Source of the DNA: Fragilariopsis cylindrus CCMP1102 | Taxonomy: Eukaryota > Bacillariophyta > Bacillariophyceae > Bacillariales > Bacillariaceae | Length of the DNA: 64,000 nucleotides | Assembly: GCA_900095095.1 (NCBI GenBank) | Contig: FMBT01000343.1 | Location: 124,001-188,000, forward strand | Direction: 5' to 3' | In this document: positions 40,343 to 51,379 of the stretch, one piece after another | How positions within the stretch are numbered: position 1 is the first letter of the stretch | How the letters are laid out: each line of letters opens with the position of its first letter | Position numbers and translations under genes: made by a program | Notes under the pieces: model-generated | What the model saw: the letters and a program-made list of their open reading frames with translations, nothing else | What the model was told of the DNA's origin: nothing | Database searches by the model: none

Positions 40343-41509
40343 ATGACGATGTTATCAATAACATTCCTTGTTTCGGTTATGGCGTTATTCCTAGCGCGAT
40401 ATAACGATGGAATGATGGTGACTGCATTTTCAAATAACAATAACGCCTTATTAACAACAGCTACGATACCGCATCATATTAGTAGCAGTAGCTCTAGTAC
40501 TAATCTACACATGGTCTCAGATAATAAAGCTATTGTTGTTGAACTTCCCCGTGACGTTAAAGAAGCCGTTTCTAAATGCAGACAGGCTACACAGGATGCA
40601 CTCGCAAAGAGATTATCAAGGATGGATATTGAATTTCCAGTAGGGACAGATTTTGGTGTAGAAAAAAAAAGCAAACCAACAAAGGGAGGTGGACGTGGTA
40701 AACGGCGGCAAGACGCAGACATAGACGGCGACGATGAAAGTAATATTCAAACAACATTAGATCGATCAGATCGTGAATTGGCAAGATTATTTGTGGAAAT
40801 GTTTCAACCGGTCGGTGGAGATAATATTGCTGTTTCATTCGTCGATGATTCATTAGCAGATGCTGCTAAATCAAAATGGAAGAATGATCTAGGCTCGACG
40901 TGTCGTGTCTTGGCTATGAACCGTCGTCCTGGTGGTGGTGCTAAGAAGAAGAAAAAGGGGAAAAAAGTATTAACGAGTGCAAGAGGATTCGCTGCCAAGT
41001 TAGAAGCTGAAATAGGCAGTAGTGATGATTATGATAATGAGAATGATAAAAATGATTTTGGCGGTAAAGGTGGGTCATTCCAATTGCCTTCTACAACAGA
41101 GGTTGCATTATTTGTTGCACCTGGTCCAAAAGAATTAATTGTTATTGAAAAAATATGTGAAACGATGGGGATGGGAACATTGGTTATCTTATTAAATGCT
41201 CGTCTTGATAAGGTAACGAATTACGGAACAGCAGGAACAGAGAAATTATTTACAGAAGACTTTGACTCTGTTTTTAGTTTAGCTGCTGCACCACAAGAAG
41301 AAGCTCCAAATTGTCTCCTTTTTAGAGCATATCCAGGTGAGTGGGTATTAGCACGAAAACCAAATGTTGGTCGACCGAAAACTATTCTATCACAGACAGA
41401 AAAACCAACTACGGTAGAATGTCGACAAGCATTTGACGAATTAGAGATTACCGACTTAGAAAAGAACGTAGAAGGGTTTGTCGACAATGTTGCGGGATGG
41501 TTTCGTTAA
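40343..41509 (+). CDS. Plastid DUF1995-domain protein (LPA3-like)
   Basis: A 388-residue protein. A signal peptide (TMLSITFLVSVMALFLA) and a VTAFSN motif indicate plastid import in organisms with secondary plastids. The mature part has the DUF1995 layout: an opening helix with ELPRDVKEAVSKCRQATQDAL...IEFPVG, a Rossmann-like centre (ELARLFVEMFQPVGGDNIAVSFVDDSL; EVALFVAPGPKELIVIEKICETMGMGTLVILLNARL) and a closing segment LLFRAYPGEWVLARKP. Plant DUF1995 proteins include LPA3, which helps photosystem II assembly. That role is known for the family and only inferred here. A basic Lys/Gly-rich insert lies near residues 110-130 and another near 195-210. Confidence 0.8.
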   Translation: MTMLSITFLVSVMALFLARYNDGMMVTAFSNNNNALLTTATIPHHISSSSSSTNLHMVSDNKAIVVELPRDVKEAVSKCRQATQDALAKRLSRMDIEFPVGTDFGVEKKSKPTKGGGRGKRRQDADIDGDDESNIQTTLDRSDRELARLFVEMFQPVGGDNIAVSFVDDSLADAAKSKWKNDLGSTCRVLAMNRRPGGGAKKKKKGKKVLTSARGFAAKLEAEIGSSDDYDNENDKNDFGGKGGSFQLPSTTEVALFVAPGPKELIVIEKICETMGMGTLVILLNARLDKVTNYGTAGTEKLFTEDFDSVFSLAAAPQEEAPNCLLFRAYPGEWVLARKPNVGRPKTILSQTEKPTTVECRQAFDELEITDLEKNVEGFVDNVAGWFR

Positions 41510-42152
41510 AAGTTGAATTAAATTAATTTGGAGAGCACACACACCGCTAATTTTATACAAATATAACAATATGTGCTAATTCAAAATTAAAATAAATACT
41601 ACCTATAATCTACGATCGAGCAGCAAAAGAATAAGATAAATGAGTGAGTATAGTGGTGTTTGATGTAATGTGATGTACAGTATTGAGCCATAGTTCTCCC
41701 CTGGCGTATGTTGTAACTGTAAACGAAAAATCGAAAGATTCTTTTCTAGTTCGACTCAATGGTGCGCGTCGTAACTAGTATTTACTAGTATTAGCGGTGT
41801 AATTATTGTACAGGATGCTGAATTAATAATAATAATAATTGGTTCACAGTTGCTTGAAACAATTCACGTTTGCATTTGCGCCAGGGGTACCCCTGATTGC
41901 GCCATAAAAAGAAGAACGTGAAGAATAAAGATAATAATTATGCATTATCTGACATGATAGGCAGACAGACGCTACGCGTAAATTGGTCGTTTTTTCGGAA
42001 TTATTTTCTAAAAACGTACTAGTAGAAAAATGAAAATCAAGGCCATTTTACATACATATCATCACATAATTCATAAGTTTCAATCTCGAATCTACACCTT
42101 GGTACCAAAAAGACTACTACTAGGAAGATTAGATCGAATCGAATAGCACAAG
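41510..42152. other. Intergenic
   Basis: 0.64 kb AT-rich spacer between two plus-strand genes for plastid proteins. An AAT run lies near 41,826-41,839. No other feature seen. Confidence 0.45.
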
Positions 42153-45124
42153 ATGACGAGACTACAAGTGCTTCAAACGTGTCTCTATGCGTCTGTGTTT
42201 GTTATATCATCGGTAAATGCGTTTGCTCCTAATGTAAAACCAACATTTTCATCATCATCACAATTAACGGCTACATTAGCCGAAAGTGTTGCAGCAGCTG
42301 CCACTTTTGCTGGAAATGAAGACATCGTCACTCCAAAGGGATCAGATAATGATTGGGAGGTTCACAAGTTTGGTGGAGCGTCCCTCGCAACTGCTGAATT
42401 GTACAAAACAGTTGGTGATCTTTTAATTGCTGAAGCTTCTGGTAGTAAAAATGATCGTAGTGGTGGTGTTGCCGTTCCTACTATGGCTATCGTGTCTGCT
42501 AGAGGTGGGATGACAGATCTTCTTGTGCAAGTCGTCGATTCGGCACTTGTTGATTTCGAAGAAGCGAAGAAGGTGCTTAATGAAGCTGTTGAGGGACAGA
42601 TCAAACTCCTTAGTGAATTAGCTCCATTAGAAATTACAGCAAAGATAGAAGCTAATATTCGAAATGATGCTAATGATATTCTATTACTTGTTCAGTCATT
42701 ACGAATGATCAATACAGTCCCATCAGTAACGATGGAAGTTGTTTCGGGATATGGAGAGATATGGAGTGCTCAAACATTGAACGCATATTTGCAAACAAAA
42801 AATATTCCCTGTGATTGGATCGATGCAAGACCGATTTTAATGGTCAAATCGGATAGTTCCGGACTTGGTGAAAAGGGTGCTGCAGCTACGGGTGGTGTAT
42901 TACCATTGTGGGACGAAACAGCGATACGGCTAAAAAATTGGTGGAATACTGTTGGACATGACAAAGGTATGATAGATTGTGATTACAAATCTGGTCAATC
43001 ACCAATTGTCGTCGTTACTGGATTTGTTGCTTCGACTATTGATGGTGTACCTACAACATTAAAACGATCTGGATCGGATTATTCAGCAACTATCTTTGCA
43101 AAATTACTTGGAGCTTCTCGTGTCACAATGTGGAAAAATACTGATGGAGTATATACAGCTGATCCTCGACGTGTACCAGAAGCGTTTTCCATCGGTTCAT
43201 TAAAATATGACGAGGCACTTGAACTTGCTTACTTTGGTGCTCAAGTTTTACGTAAGTTTTACTTTATTGCAATCTGCTTATCTTTTGTGTGTGTCCATGT
43301 AGATAATAAATAACCATATTCTTCTTCAAAAAAGTAACCTAACATCATATTTTGTTCCGTTCAATTGATATTTGATTTTAAATTGAAGACCCATCTGCTA
43401 TGGTACCTTGTATTGAGGATAATATTCCTGTTTACGTCAGAAATATTTTTAATCCTGAGTTTCCAGGAACAGTTGTACAGGGACGTAGTCCTACTCTCAA
43501 GGAAACAGCGCTTACGACGAAGAGTACGAATTGGAGGGCAAACAAGGGAGTCATCCCAATCAAAGGTATTACGTCTGTTGATAAAGTCGCACTTGTTACT
43601 TTAGAGGGTGCGTCAACAATCGGAGGGTCGAACGTTGCTGAGAAATTCATGGGAGCAATGGCAGATAATGATATCAATGTCTTAATCATTACTCAAGCTA
43701 GTAGCGAATCCTCTATCTGTGTTGCAGTTCCAGAAAACGAAGGAGATAAGGCTATTGCTGCTCTTCAGAGTTCATTTGAGTTAGAGCTCGCACGATCGAC
43801 TGTTGGGTCTTTGAATCTCAATAAAGGCATGTCAATCGTAGCTATTATTGGAGAGGGGATGGCATACGCGTCAGGTATTTCGTCAACATTTATGGGGTCA
43901 TTATCACGTGCAAATGTCAACATTCGGCTAATCGCACAAGGATCATCTGAGAGACAGATTGCTGTCGTTGTGAAACAAGCCGATACTACACGTGCACTCC
44001 GCGCAGCCCATATGGGATTTACTCTTTCGGACACAGCAGCAAGTATTTCAATTATAGGTAGTACTGGCTCAATCGGAAAAGCTTTTGTCGAGCAACTTAG
44101 TACACAAAGGCGTACATTGATTGACGAATTAGGTGTATGTCCACGGATTATGATTACTGCAAATACTAAGAAGATGGCTATTGCTAAGGATTCGAGGGGC
44201 CTACCGATCGATGCTATCAATGAACAACTTGAAAAGGATGAAGTAGTCGATGCAGATCTCGAAAAGCTTACTGCCGAAATTGAAGCCGATGTGAATCCTC
44301 ATCGTGTCATTATCGACTGCACAAATAGTAAAGCTGTATCCGAATATTACGGACGATGGTTGTCAGAAGGGATTGATGTGATCAGCCCAAGTCGCAAGCT
44401 TCTTGCAGGACCTCTAGCTGAATACAAACGCGTCACTCAAATTCAAAAGAATAACATTGCAAATTGGCAGTATGAGACTAGCGTGGGGTCGGCTCTACCC
44501 ATCCTCACTACTGTTAGAGATCTAATTGAAACAGGTGATAAAGTACACAAAATTCGCGGATCTTTAAGTGGTACCATGAGTTATGTCTTAAGTACGTTCG
44601 ATGAAGATACTCCTTTCTCGAAAGCTTTGGAACAAGCTGTTGAAATGGGCTTTGCAGAAAATGATATTCGAGAAGATACTTCTGGTATTGACATGGCTGG
44701 AAAGGTTGTTATTATCGCACGGCAGATAGGTATGGACATTGAGTTAGGTGATGTGGAAGTTGAGTCGTTCCTTACCGATGATCTTGCAGCAAACGAGGAC
44801 TTGAAACCTAAGGATCTTGAAAGCATCGACGAGATAATGTTAGAGCGTCTACAGAAAGCTAAAGCAGACGATCGTGTACTCCGTTACAAATTTGAAATTG
44901 TGAAGGAAACAGGGAAATGTAGATGCTTTCTTGATGCAGTTGATAATACTGATCCATTATTCAGACTCAAGAGTATTGAGAATCTTATAGCCTTTGAGAC
45001 AGACCGCTACGCCGCTTCCCCATTAATAGTCAAGGGCGCTGCGGCAGGTCCAGAATTAGCAGCATCGGGCATTTTCGCAGACTTGTTGCGTTTGACAAGA
45101 GGGTACTCAACTGAAAGACCATAA
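42153..45124 (+). CDS. Bifunctional aspartokinase-homoserine dehydrogenase, plastid
   Basis: Two exons, 42,153-43,251 and 43,389-45,124, around a 137 nt GT-AG intron, encode 944 residues. The junction codon makes His in GAQVLHPSAMVP. The leader MTRLQVLQTCLYASVFVISSVNAFAP is a textbook diatom plastid signal. The kinase part starts at HKFGGASLATAELY (about residue 70) and includes TLKRSGSDYSATIFA. Two ACT-type regulatory segments follow (about 430-573: VALVTLEGASTIGGSNVAEKF; MSIVAIIGEGMAYASG). The dehydrogenase part begins near 586 with ISIIGSTGSIGKAFVEQL and contains GIDVISPSRKLLAG and GSLSGTMSYVLS. It catalyses the first and third steps from aspartate towards threonine and methionine, and the ACT segments suggest feedback control. 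Confidence 0.95.
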
Positions 45125-45541
45125 TGAGTAAGATAGTATCTTTCAATTCTCATCCTAGGCTACTGGGCAGATGAGCTCCTTACCTATTATATAATATATG
45201 ATATAGCTAACTAAATTAATAGAGTGCAAGTTGCTTTTACTACTCATACCAATATTTCAAATAAGCTTGTTTTGTACAGACAAGAAAATTAACGAACTTA
45301 AAATGTAGAAAAAAAATATTATTGGCGCGCCAACGTCTGACCCTCATCAAGCGGCTCACGACACGCCGACACAACAAACATCAATTTGAATTTATCTTTA
45401 AAATCTTGTAATATATATTATGTTGTCGTTTATTGTCGTTGTCCATATTACGTTGTACCGTATTCAAAATGTGTAATAGCACCAATCAATAGACAGAAAG
45501 GCAACAGGACCGATGCCCTAGAAAAACACAGAGCAGGAAGG
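45125..45541. other. Intergenic
   Basis: AT-rich spacer. The following frame stays open upstream to ~45,386 but has no convincing start before ATG 45,542. Confidence 0.4.
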
Positions 45542-46219
45542 ATGAAGTGGAATATCATGACACTGCTTTATTTGACGACAAATAATGATCTACTTCGACA
45601 AGGGGTTCGTCGTTTATCGTCGTTTTCGATGCCATCACAGCATCACTTTTGTCATGCCTGGACGACGACGACGACAACAACAACAACGACAAGTGTCAGA
45701 ATGACACGAATTATGAGAAGAAACTTGCATCATGACCCACGTCATATAGCAACATATAACCGCAAAATTTCCGAACGACGGCAGCGGCAAGGATGTCTTT
45801 TCCATTCTACCTGGACGGGAGACACAGCTCCTTTTTCCGAATTCGCCGAGCACGTGCAAGTGGCGAAGGAAGATGCACCCGTTACAGTTGAATATGCTAT
45901 TCTTCGATCAATGATGAAACTAGGCTCATCTCATTTGGATGGTAACGACGAAGAAGATATTGATGGTGGCAAAAACAGTCGATTGTTGATCGTTGAAGAT
46001 GGCAATGACAATGATAATGACGACCAGACAACCAATCACGATCAGGCAACAATCATCGCTCGTCAATTGAAACACCATCCACCTGGTAGGCCCATGACAC
46101 CACGACAATTATTATATCTGGGTTCCATTTGGTATTTGTCAGCTGATGATTATCGGCTAAATCAACAATTGCTTTCAGAAGAGAATAATGAGATCGAAAT
46201 CAAAACAAATTCGTCGTCG

Positions 46220-46252
<33 letters not shown>

Positions 46253-48396
46253 CAAAATGGCAGGACAAAAGTATCCAACACAACCAATAAGAAAAATAAT
46301 CGACATGATGCATCCAATAGGAGTGTGAGACCCACTCGATTATCTTTGTCAAACTCTACAATGGCGCTTGAAGAGGGTGCCTATCTACGAATACATCATA
46401 CTCCTAGACGTTTTCATCGAGTTTATGAGGCTGACTGGTCGTTTCCAAGCTACAATAATACCGACGACGATGGAAATTTACCTGTTGTGATCCAGCAGGA
46501 AGGCCCGGGATATTGTATCATTGAAAAACCACACCTCATACCCGTCCATGCAACGGTGGACAACGCCGTTGAAAACGTCGCCCATCAACTTTCTCTCTCG
46601 CAACAACAGCAACAGCAGCAACAGCAGCAAAATTATTACGGCAACATAACAAATTCTAGTAGTGATACCAATAGCAGTAATGGTGGGCATTTACAACAAC
46701 AAACCAAGAGGATCCTTTTCGTGCACTATATCTGTCTCCGGTTCAACGTCTCGATATAAATACATCGGGCCTGTTGGTATTGGCTACATCACCAGAATTC
46801 GCTGCCTATTTTTCGCAATTACTTCGTCGTAAGACACGAAATAACGAAAATAACAGCAAAAGGAACACTACTCAAATCGTCAAAAGCAATAGTAATGCTA
46901 CTAGTTCTATTGATACTGGGATTATACCAACAATCAACGACAATAATCGTAATAGTAGCTATAGTAGTAGTAACGAGAGCAAGCCGAAAATAGAAAAAGA
47001 ATACAAATGCTTGGTGTGTATCCAATTGATAGACGACAAAGACGAACAGAACCAAGGGGAATCTGCATTGCAAGCCTGGCAACGACTCTCAAAATTACAA
47101 CGATTAGAATCATCTTCGTCCTCTAGTGGCAATAAAAGTACGTTCATCAAACATTATCTCAAAGTATCCGACAGAGCTCCGAAGGAATTTGTGGAAAGTA
47201 TACCCGATAACGATGCTAATGATAGTGATGATGATGGCAATAATCCGAACTGGTTAGAGTGTATCATGGAAATCATGCATGTTTCAGAACCCATTCCCCT
47301 ATCCGCTTATGAATCCTCCTCATCACTTGACATCGCGACTGATTCAAGTAAAAGTCGACGACAAGAAAAAGGTTTAGCTGACGATCTTTGGCCAGAAGCA
47401 GCAATATCGTCTTCTATCGGTACCGGTACGAGAATGCCTTCTACCGTGAAAGCCGTTGCCGAAGTCCACGTGAAATTGATTACTGGAAGAACTCATCAGA
47501 TTCGAGGACAGTTGAGTCGATTGGGGTTTCCGATTGTGGGAGATGAACAATACGGTGGAGCAATACTTCCGACAGTCGTTACTTCTACACAGGGGGGAGG
47601 ACATCGAGAGGTAGTATTATCACAACCTTTACCTCCACAACTTTTAGCACTGCAATGCTGTAGTATTGGGTTTCTAGACCCTGACTATGAAATGGTATGG
47701 CATAAGAAAAAAAGAAGAGACATTTTAATTGGTCGTTCCAACAGAAATGATAGATGGATCCAGGCTACTTTGAAGAAGGCATGGTGGACTTCATTCATAG
47801 ACAAATACAACATTACTGGTGATGATATCATTAGTGACATCGGCCGCCAGGAGGTTGACATTAGTGATATTGTAACGACGGAACTAAAAAGGGAAAAAAG
47901 GATTGATACCGACGACGGCAATGACGCAAACGATGGTATCCATGACAACTTTCGTCCCGATTTGCTACCGCCCTCTATTCAACTGTCCCCTGGTAGCAAT
48001 AAGTATGTTGTAGCCAAAATACGAGATCCGGTAGTATTAGATAGCAACGGCAAAGAAGCCGACGAAGATGTAGCGGATCAAAGAAAAATTCCAAGATCGC
48101 GTTGGTTTGTCCAAAGCGCCGCGCCGGATGAATGTGGAGGGCCTTACCACGCAAACGTAGCGAACCAATTATCGGAATGGATTCATTGCGTTCCTGGATA
48201 CGAAAAAGTATATATTGATGTGACTGGTGGTGGCCGTATTGACTACGACCAATCGTCATCATCGATCTGTGTTTATGGCTACTCTTATCGATTCGGCAAG
48301 GGAGATCATGCGAGGGTGGCTGCATTGATTGAGGATTCCTTTGAGGATAATAACGATATTGTGGTTACATATGACCTATCGGACCAGCGCTATTGA
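45542..48396 (+). CDS. RluA-type pseudouridine synthase fused to a phosphohistidine phosphatase (Janus) domain; frame interrupted near 46,681-46,740
   Basis: The first frame (45,542-46,759) carries a possible organellar leader, then MTPRQLLYLGSIWYLSADDYR and GPGYCIIEKPHLIPVHATVDN, the start of the RluA fold. The second frame, open from 46,681, continues NQEDPFRALYLSPVQRLDINTSGLLVLA with the catalytic Asp in RLD, then VHVKLITGRTHQIRGQLSRLGFPIVGDEQYGG. The shift fits one missing base between the two. From about 47,980 a separate domain follows: NKYVVAKIRDP, GPYHANVANQLSEW, IDVTGGGRIDYDQ, ICVYGYSYRFGKGDHA. It matches the Janus/PHPT1 family, with the catalytic His in PYHAN. The combination joins RNA uridine isomerisation to protein-histidine dephosphorylation. 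Long Gln, Ser and Asn inserts expand the protein. Confidence 0.8.
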
Positions 48397-48735
48397 TACC
48401 TTTAATTTTTTTCCTTCAAAAAAGTTTATATTTGTCTAAATAACTCAAAACTTCAATAGAATAGAAGTTCATTATATCTATGTTTTCCTAGAAAAACATC
48501 ATGTCCTATATCATTGGTAAACCGATTGCTAAATCGCTAGTAGGGTTCTGCATCATTATACGACTATCAGAGTTTGTCCATACTGAAGTAGTAGTATCAT
48601 CTGATCCAGTAATATTTGATTCGTGATTCTTATTTTAGGTAAAGCACCCGGGTTATGCATACGTAGTTAAATATATATATATAAATATATGACAATGTCA
48701 TGACTGTCACTTCTCTTCTACTCTGTTATCCATGT
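48397..48735. other. Intergenic, convergent 3' ends
   Basis: 0.34 kb AT-rich spacer with a TATATAAATATA stretch near 48,671-48,690. Nothing else seen. Confidence 0.4.
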
Positions 48736-50148
48736 CTACGTATTCACAATCGGATTTCGAAAAAATTCCCGTATTTTGCATGCCATCACTAACACGACAT
48801 CAGTAGCTGCTGATGGAACTTGTGTCATCTCGTATCCACCTTCTTGTAGAACAATAGTCGGAATGCTGGTTGGTGTTGTTGCTGCTGTGATATTATTACT
48901 ACGACTATTACGAACAGTATTAATATTGGTAATAATTTGACCAATTGATTCTCCCATTAATTTATAATCATCACCTGATAATTGAAATCCAGCACGTCGT
49001 GTTGCACATGGATCATTGATATGCGTATCAAGACCTAAACTTAAGATAAATGCATCTGGACTAAATTTCAACAATGTATCATTTTTTGCAATTTTATTTT
49101 GTAATATATTTTTATAGTCATCATCCCATGTCGTTCCTGGTAATAATGGTATATGTAATGTAAGTCCACCTGCTTGATCACCACCAGTCTCATCTTCGTA
49201 TCCAGAATGAAATGGATATTCATAATCAGGATGACAATGAATTGAAATGACGAAAATATTTGGATCATTATAAAAGATTGATGCTGTACCATTACCGCAA
49301 TGATAATCAACATCGAGGATCACTACCTTCGGTAATGCCTGTTGTGGTGATGATAACGATGATGATACGACTAGTCGTTCTTGAAGTAACCTAGCGGTTA
49401 AAGCGGCGTTGTTCACGTAACAGTATCCACCAAAACTATCTCGAGCTGCGTGGTGACCGGGGTGAGTGCATACTGCGTATACAACGTTTGGTGTATTATC
49501 ATTGATCGCAATATCAACAGCAGTTGATACAATTCTTGCATCACATTGTAATTCTTCTAATAATTCTGCAAAGACCGGAGTACAGGTATCGGTACAGTAG
49601 TATCCAATTTGTCCCATGACATTTTTTGATCGCCGCTGCTGTTGTTGATGTCCTACTCTCGGTAATGGAAAATTACATGGAATTAATGGTGGAGTTCTTA
49701 TCGATGTTGATGTTGATAATAGTAAGGAAGAGGATGGGATACAGGAAGGATCACGACCCGACACACCTAATGAATCCCATTGTTTCCATGCAGTTGATAA
49801 AAAATCAATCAATCCATCCGAATGACATTTTCTGTACAAATCAATGCTAATTTTATTGTTATCATTATTATTATTCGTAGCTGTTGTTGATGTTGGAGTT
49901 TGAAAAACAATATTTACATTATTTGTATCTACGACATCATTCATTTTTTGATTTATTTGTCTTGAATAAAGTTCTCGAAGGATTGCATTCCGTCGTTTTC
50001 TTGGATGATTAAAATCATCTAATAAATCGTTCCGTTTCGAATTATTTTCATCGTCATCATCACCGTTGAGTTTGTCAATGTCAATGTCAACGGGATGATA
50101 AATAGAAACAATAAAAACGTCAACTGCATGTACTACACGACTCTCCAT
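48736..50148 (-). CDS. Histone-deacetylase-family metal-dependent deacetylase
   Basis: 470 residues from ATG 50,148. The arginase/deacetylase fold is clear: QIGYYCTDTCTPVF, VYAVCTHPGHHAARDSFGGYCYVNNAALTA (catalytic His pair and Tyr/Asn loop), KVVILDVDYHCGNGTASIFY (Asp-x-His zinc ligands), FILSLGLDTHINDP (third zinc ligand Asp) and IVLQEGGYEMTQVP. The HCHPDYEYPFHSGYEDETG loop is more like acetylpolyamine amidohydrolases and class II enzymes than class I HDACs. The N-terminal ~130 residues hold Asn/Asp/Thr-rich inserts. Substrates may be acetylated polyamines, small molecules or proteins. No nuclear signal is obvious. Confidence 0.88.
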   Translation of the reverse strand: MESRVVHAVDVFIVSIYHPVDIDIDKLNGDDDDENNSKRNDLLDDFNHPRKRRNAILRELYSRQINQKMNDVVDTNNVNIVFQTPTSTTATNNNNDNNKISIDLYRKCHSDGLIDFLSTAWKQWDSLGVSGRDPSCIPSSSLLLSTSTSIRTPPLIPCNFPLPRVGHQQQQRRSKNVMGQIGYYCTDTCTPVFAELLEELQCDARIVSTAVDIAINDNTPNVVYAVCTHPGHHAARDSFGGYCYVNNAALTARLLQERLVVSSSLSSPQQALPKVVILDVDYHCGNGTASIFYNDPNIFVISIHCHPDYEYPFHSGYEDETGGDQAGGLTLHIPLLPGTTWDDDYKNILQNKIAKNDTLLKFSPDAFILSLGLDTHINDPCATRRAGFQLSGDDYKLMGESIGQIITNINTVRNSRSNNITAATTPTSIPTIVLQEGGYEMTQVPSAATDVVLVMACKIREFFRNPIVNT

Positions 50149-50749
50149 TTTCTTCTTTCGATCTCGAATTCTTTCACCAACACAAGGCTAAATTTTCTTC
50201 GTTTTTCGTTACTATATTTTTTTTCTCTTTCTATGAATAAATCGTCCGCATTACGATGTATCGTATTGTTCCTGTAACTTGAAGTTATATCTTCTGTTTC
50301 TTCCCATCGCCATCGTAGATTATTCATTCGTATGAGTGTAAGAACTGTAAATTGTCGATTTGTTTCGTGTTTTTTCATGTTCGAAGATCCGAAGATATTT
50401 ATTTGTCGACGGCGTCGTATCTTGTCTTTATCTTTGGGGGTGGGTGGTCACTTGGGGGGGTGAGGGTCTCGAATACTGACGCTCAATGAGGTCTGTCCGC
50501 CGAATACTGTACTGTTACCTATTTAATCAAAGTACACTTCGACGACGAAAAACACTTCGTAAAATCAACACAATAGAACAATAAGTTGAGTTACAAGTAC
50601 AAGTACAAGTACAATCACAAGTAGTAGCAATACCTTAGCAGACGACAATAACAAATCACCTTCAAAACTATCGGCTATATTATCAACAAAACTAGAACGG
50701 CGTTTGCGTTTCGGTAGATTCAATCTTTCTCCCTCTGAACAGCAACAAG
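50149..50749. other. Divergent promoter region
   Basis: 0.6 kb between divergent starts. It contains a G-rich stretch (GGGGGTGGGTGG near 50,436-50,460) and an ACAAGT repeat near 50,590-50,625. No RNA gene recognised. Confidence 0.5.
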
Positions 50750-51379
50750 ATGTTCAGCATGGCGTACAGAAATAACACGCAATTATTGGCGCGTCGAGGA
50801 TTCGGATTATTTACTACAACTACTACTGCTACTACTACAAGACATGCGGTAGCCGCCATCGCTACTACTACTACTACTACTAATAGTGCACAACACGATT
50901 CATATAATCGTCGGTCCTATTCTTCTACGATCGTCGCAAATAAAGAATACGCACCAAATCCACTTGATGCATTCCGAGATCCTATTGATCGACAGATACG
51001 AGGACAGGAAATTGTTGGTCGGCAATGGTCGGTTACGGAATTACGTCGTAAATCATATGAAGATTTACATCGGCTGTGGTATGTACTATATAAAGAAAAA
51101 AATATGCTGTTGACGGAGCAACAATTGTCACGTAGACGTCAATTGATATTTCCACAACCAGAACGATTTAAGAAAGTACAAAAAAGTATGGGTTCGATCC
51201 GACAGGTATTAGGTGAACGGAAACGTGAAGCAGTTGCTGCACATTTAGCTCGACATGAAGAAAAACTTCAGACTAAAGAGTTGGAATTAGCTGCAAGAAT
51301 GATGGATGAGGTTAATGATAATCAGGAATCATCATTCGAAGGATTTGATGGTGACGAAAAGAACGAGACAAATAAATAA
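50750..51379 (+). CDS. MRPL47: Mitochondrial large-subunit ribosomal protein uL29m (MRPL47 family)
   Basis: A 209-residue protein. The N-terminal ~65 residues are rich in Arg, Thr and Ala with few acids, as in mitochondrial presequences. Then comes NPLDAFRDP and the family signature GRQWSVTELRRKSYEDLHRLWYVLYKEKNMLLTE, followed by a basic helix RFKKVQKSMGSIRQVLGERK. This is the uL29m/MRP-L47 block found in mitochondrial ribosomes. The C-terminus is acidic. Divergent from the deacetylase gene. Confidence 0.92.
   Translation: MFSMAYRNNTQLLARRGFGLFTTTTTATTTRHAVAAIATTTTTTNSAQHDSYNRRSYSSTIVANKEYAPNPLDAFRDPIDRQIRGQEIVGRQWSVTELRRKSYEDLHRLWYVLYKEKNMLLTEQQLSRRRQLIFPQPERFKKVQKSMGSIRQVLGERKREAVAAHLARHEEKLQTKELELAARMMDEVNDNQESSFEGFDGDEKNETNK

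Noticed and set aside
46590-46760. An intron explaining the frame change in the RluA fusion
   Set aside because: No GT...AG pair of reasonable length restores the frame inside the permitted interval; possible pairs would be about 20 nt.
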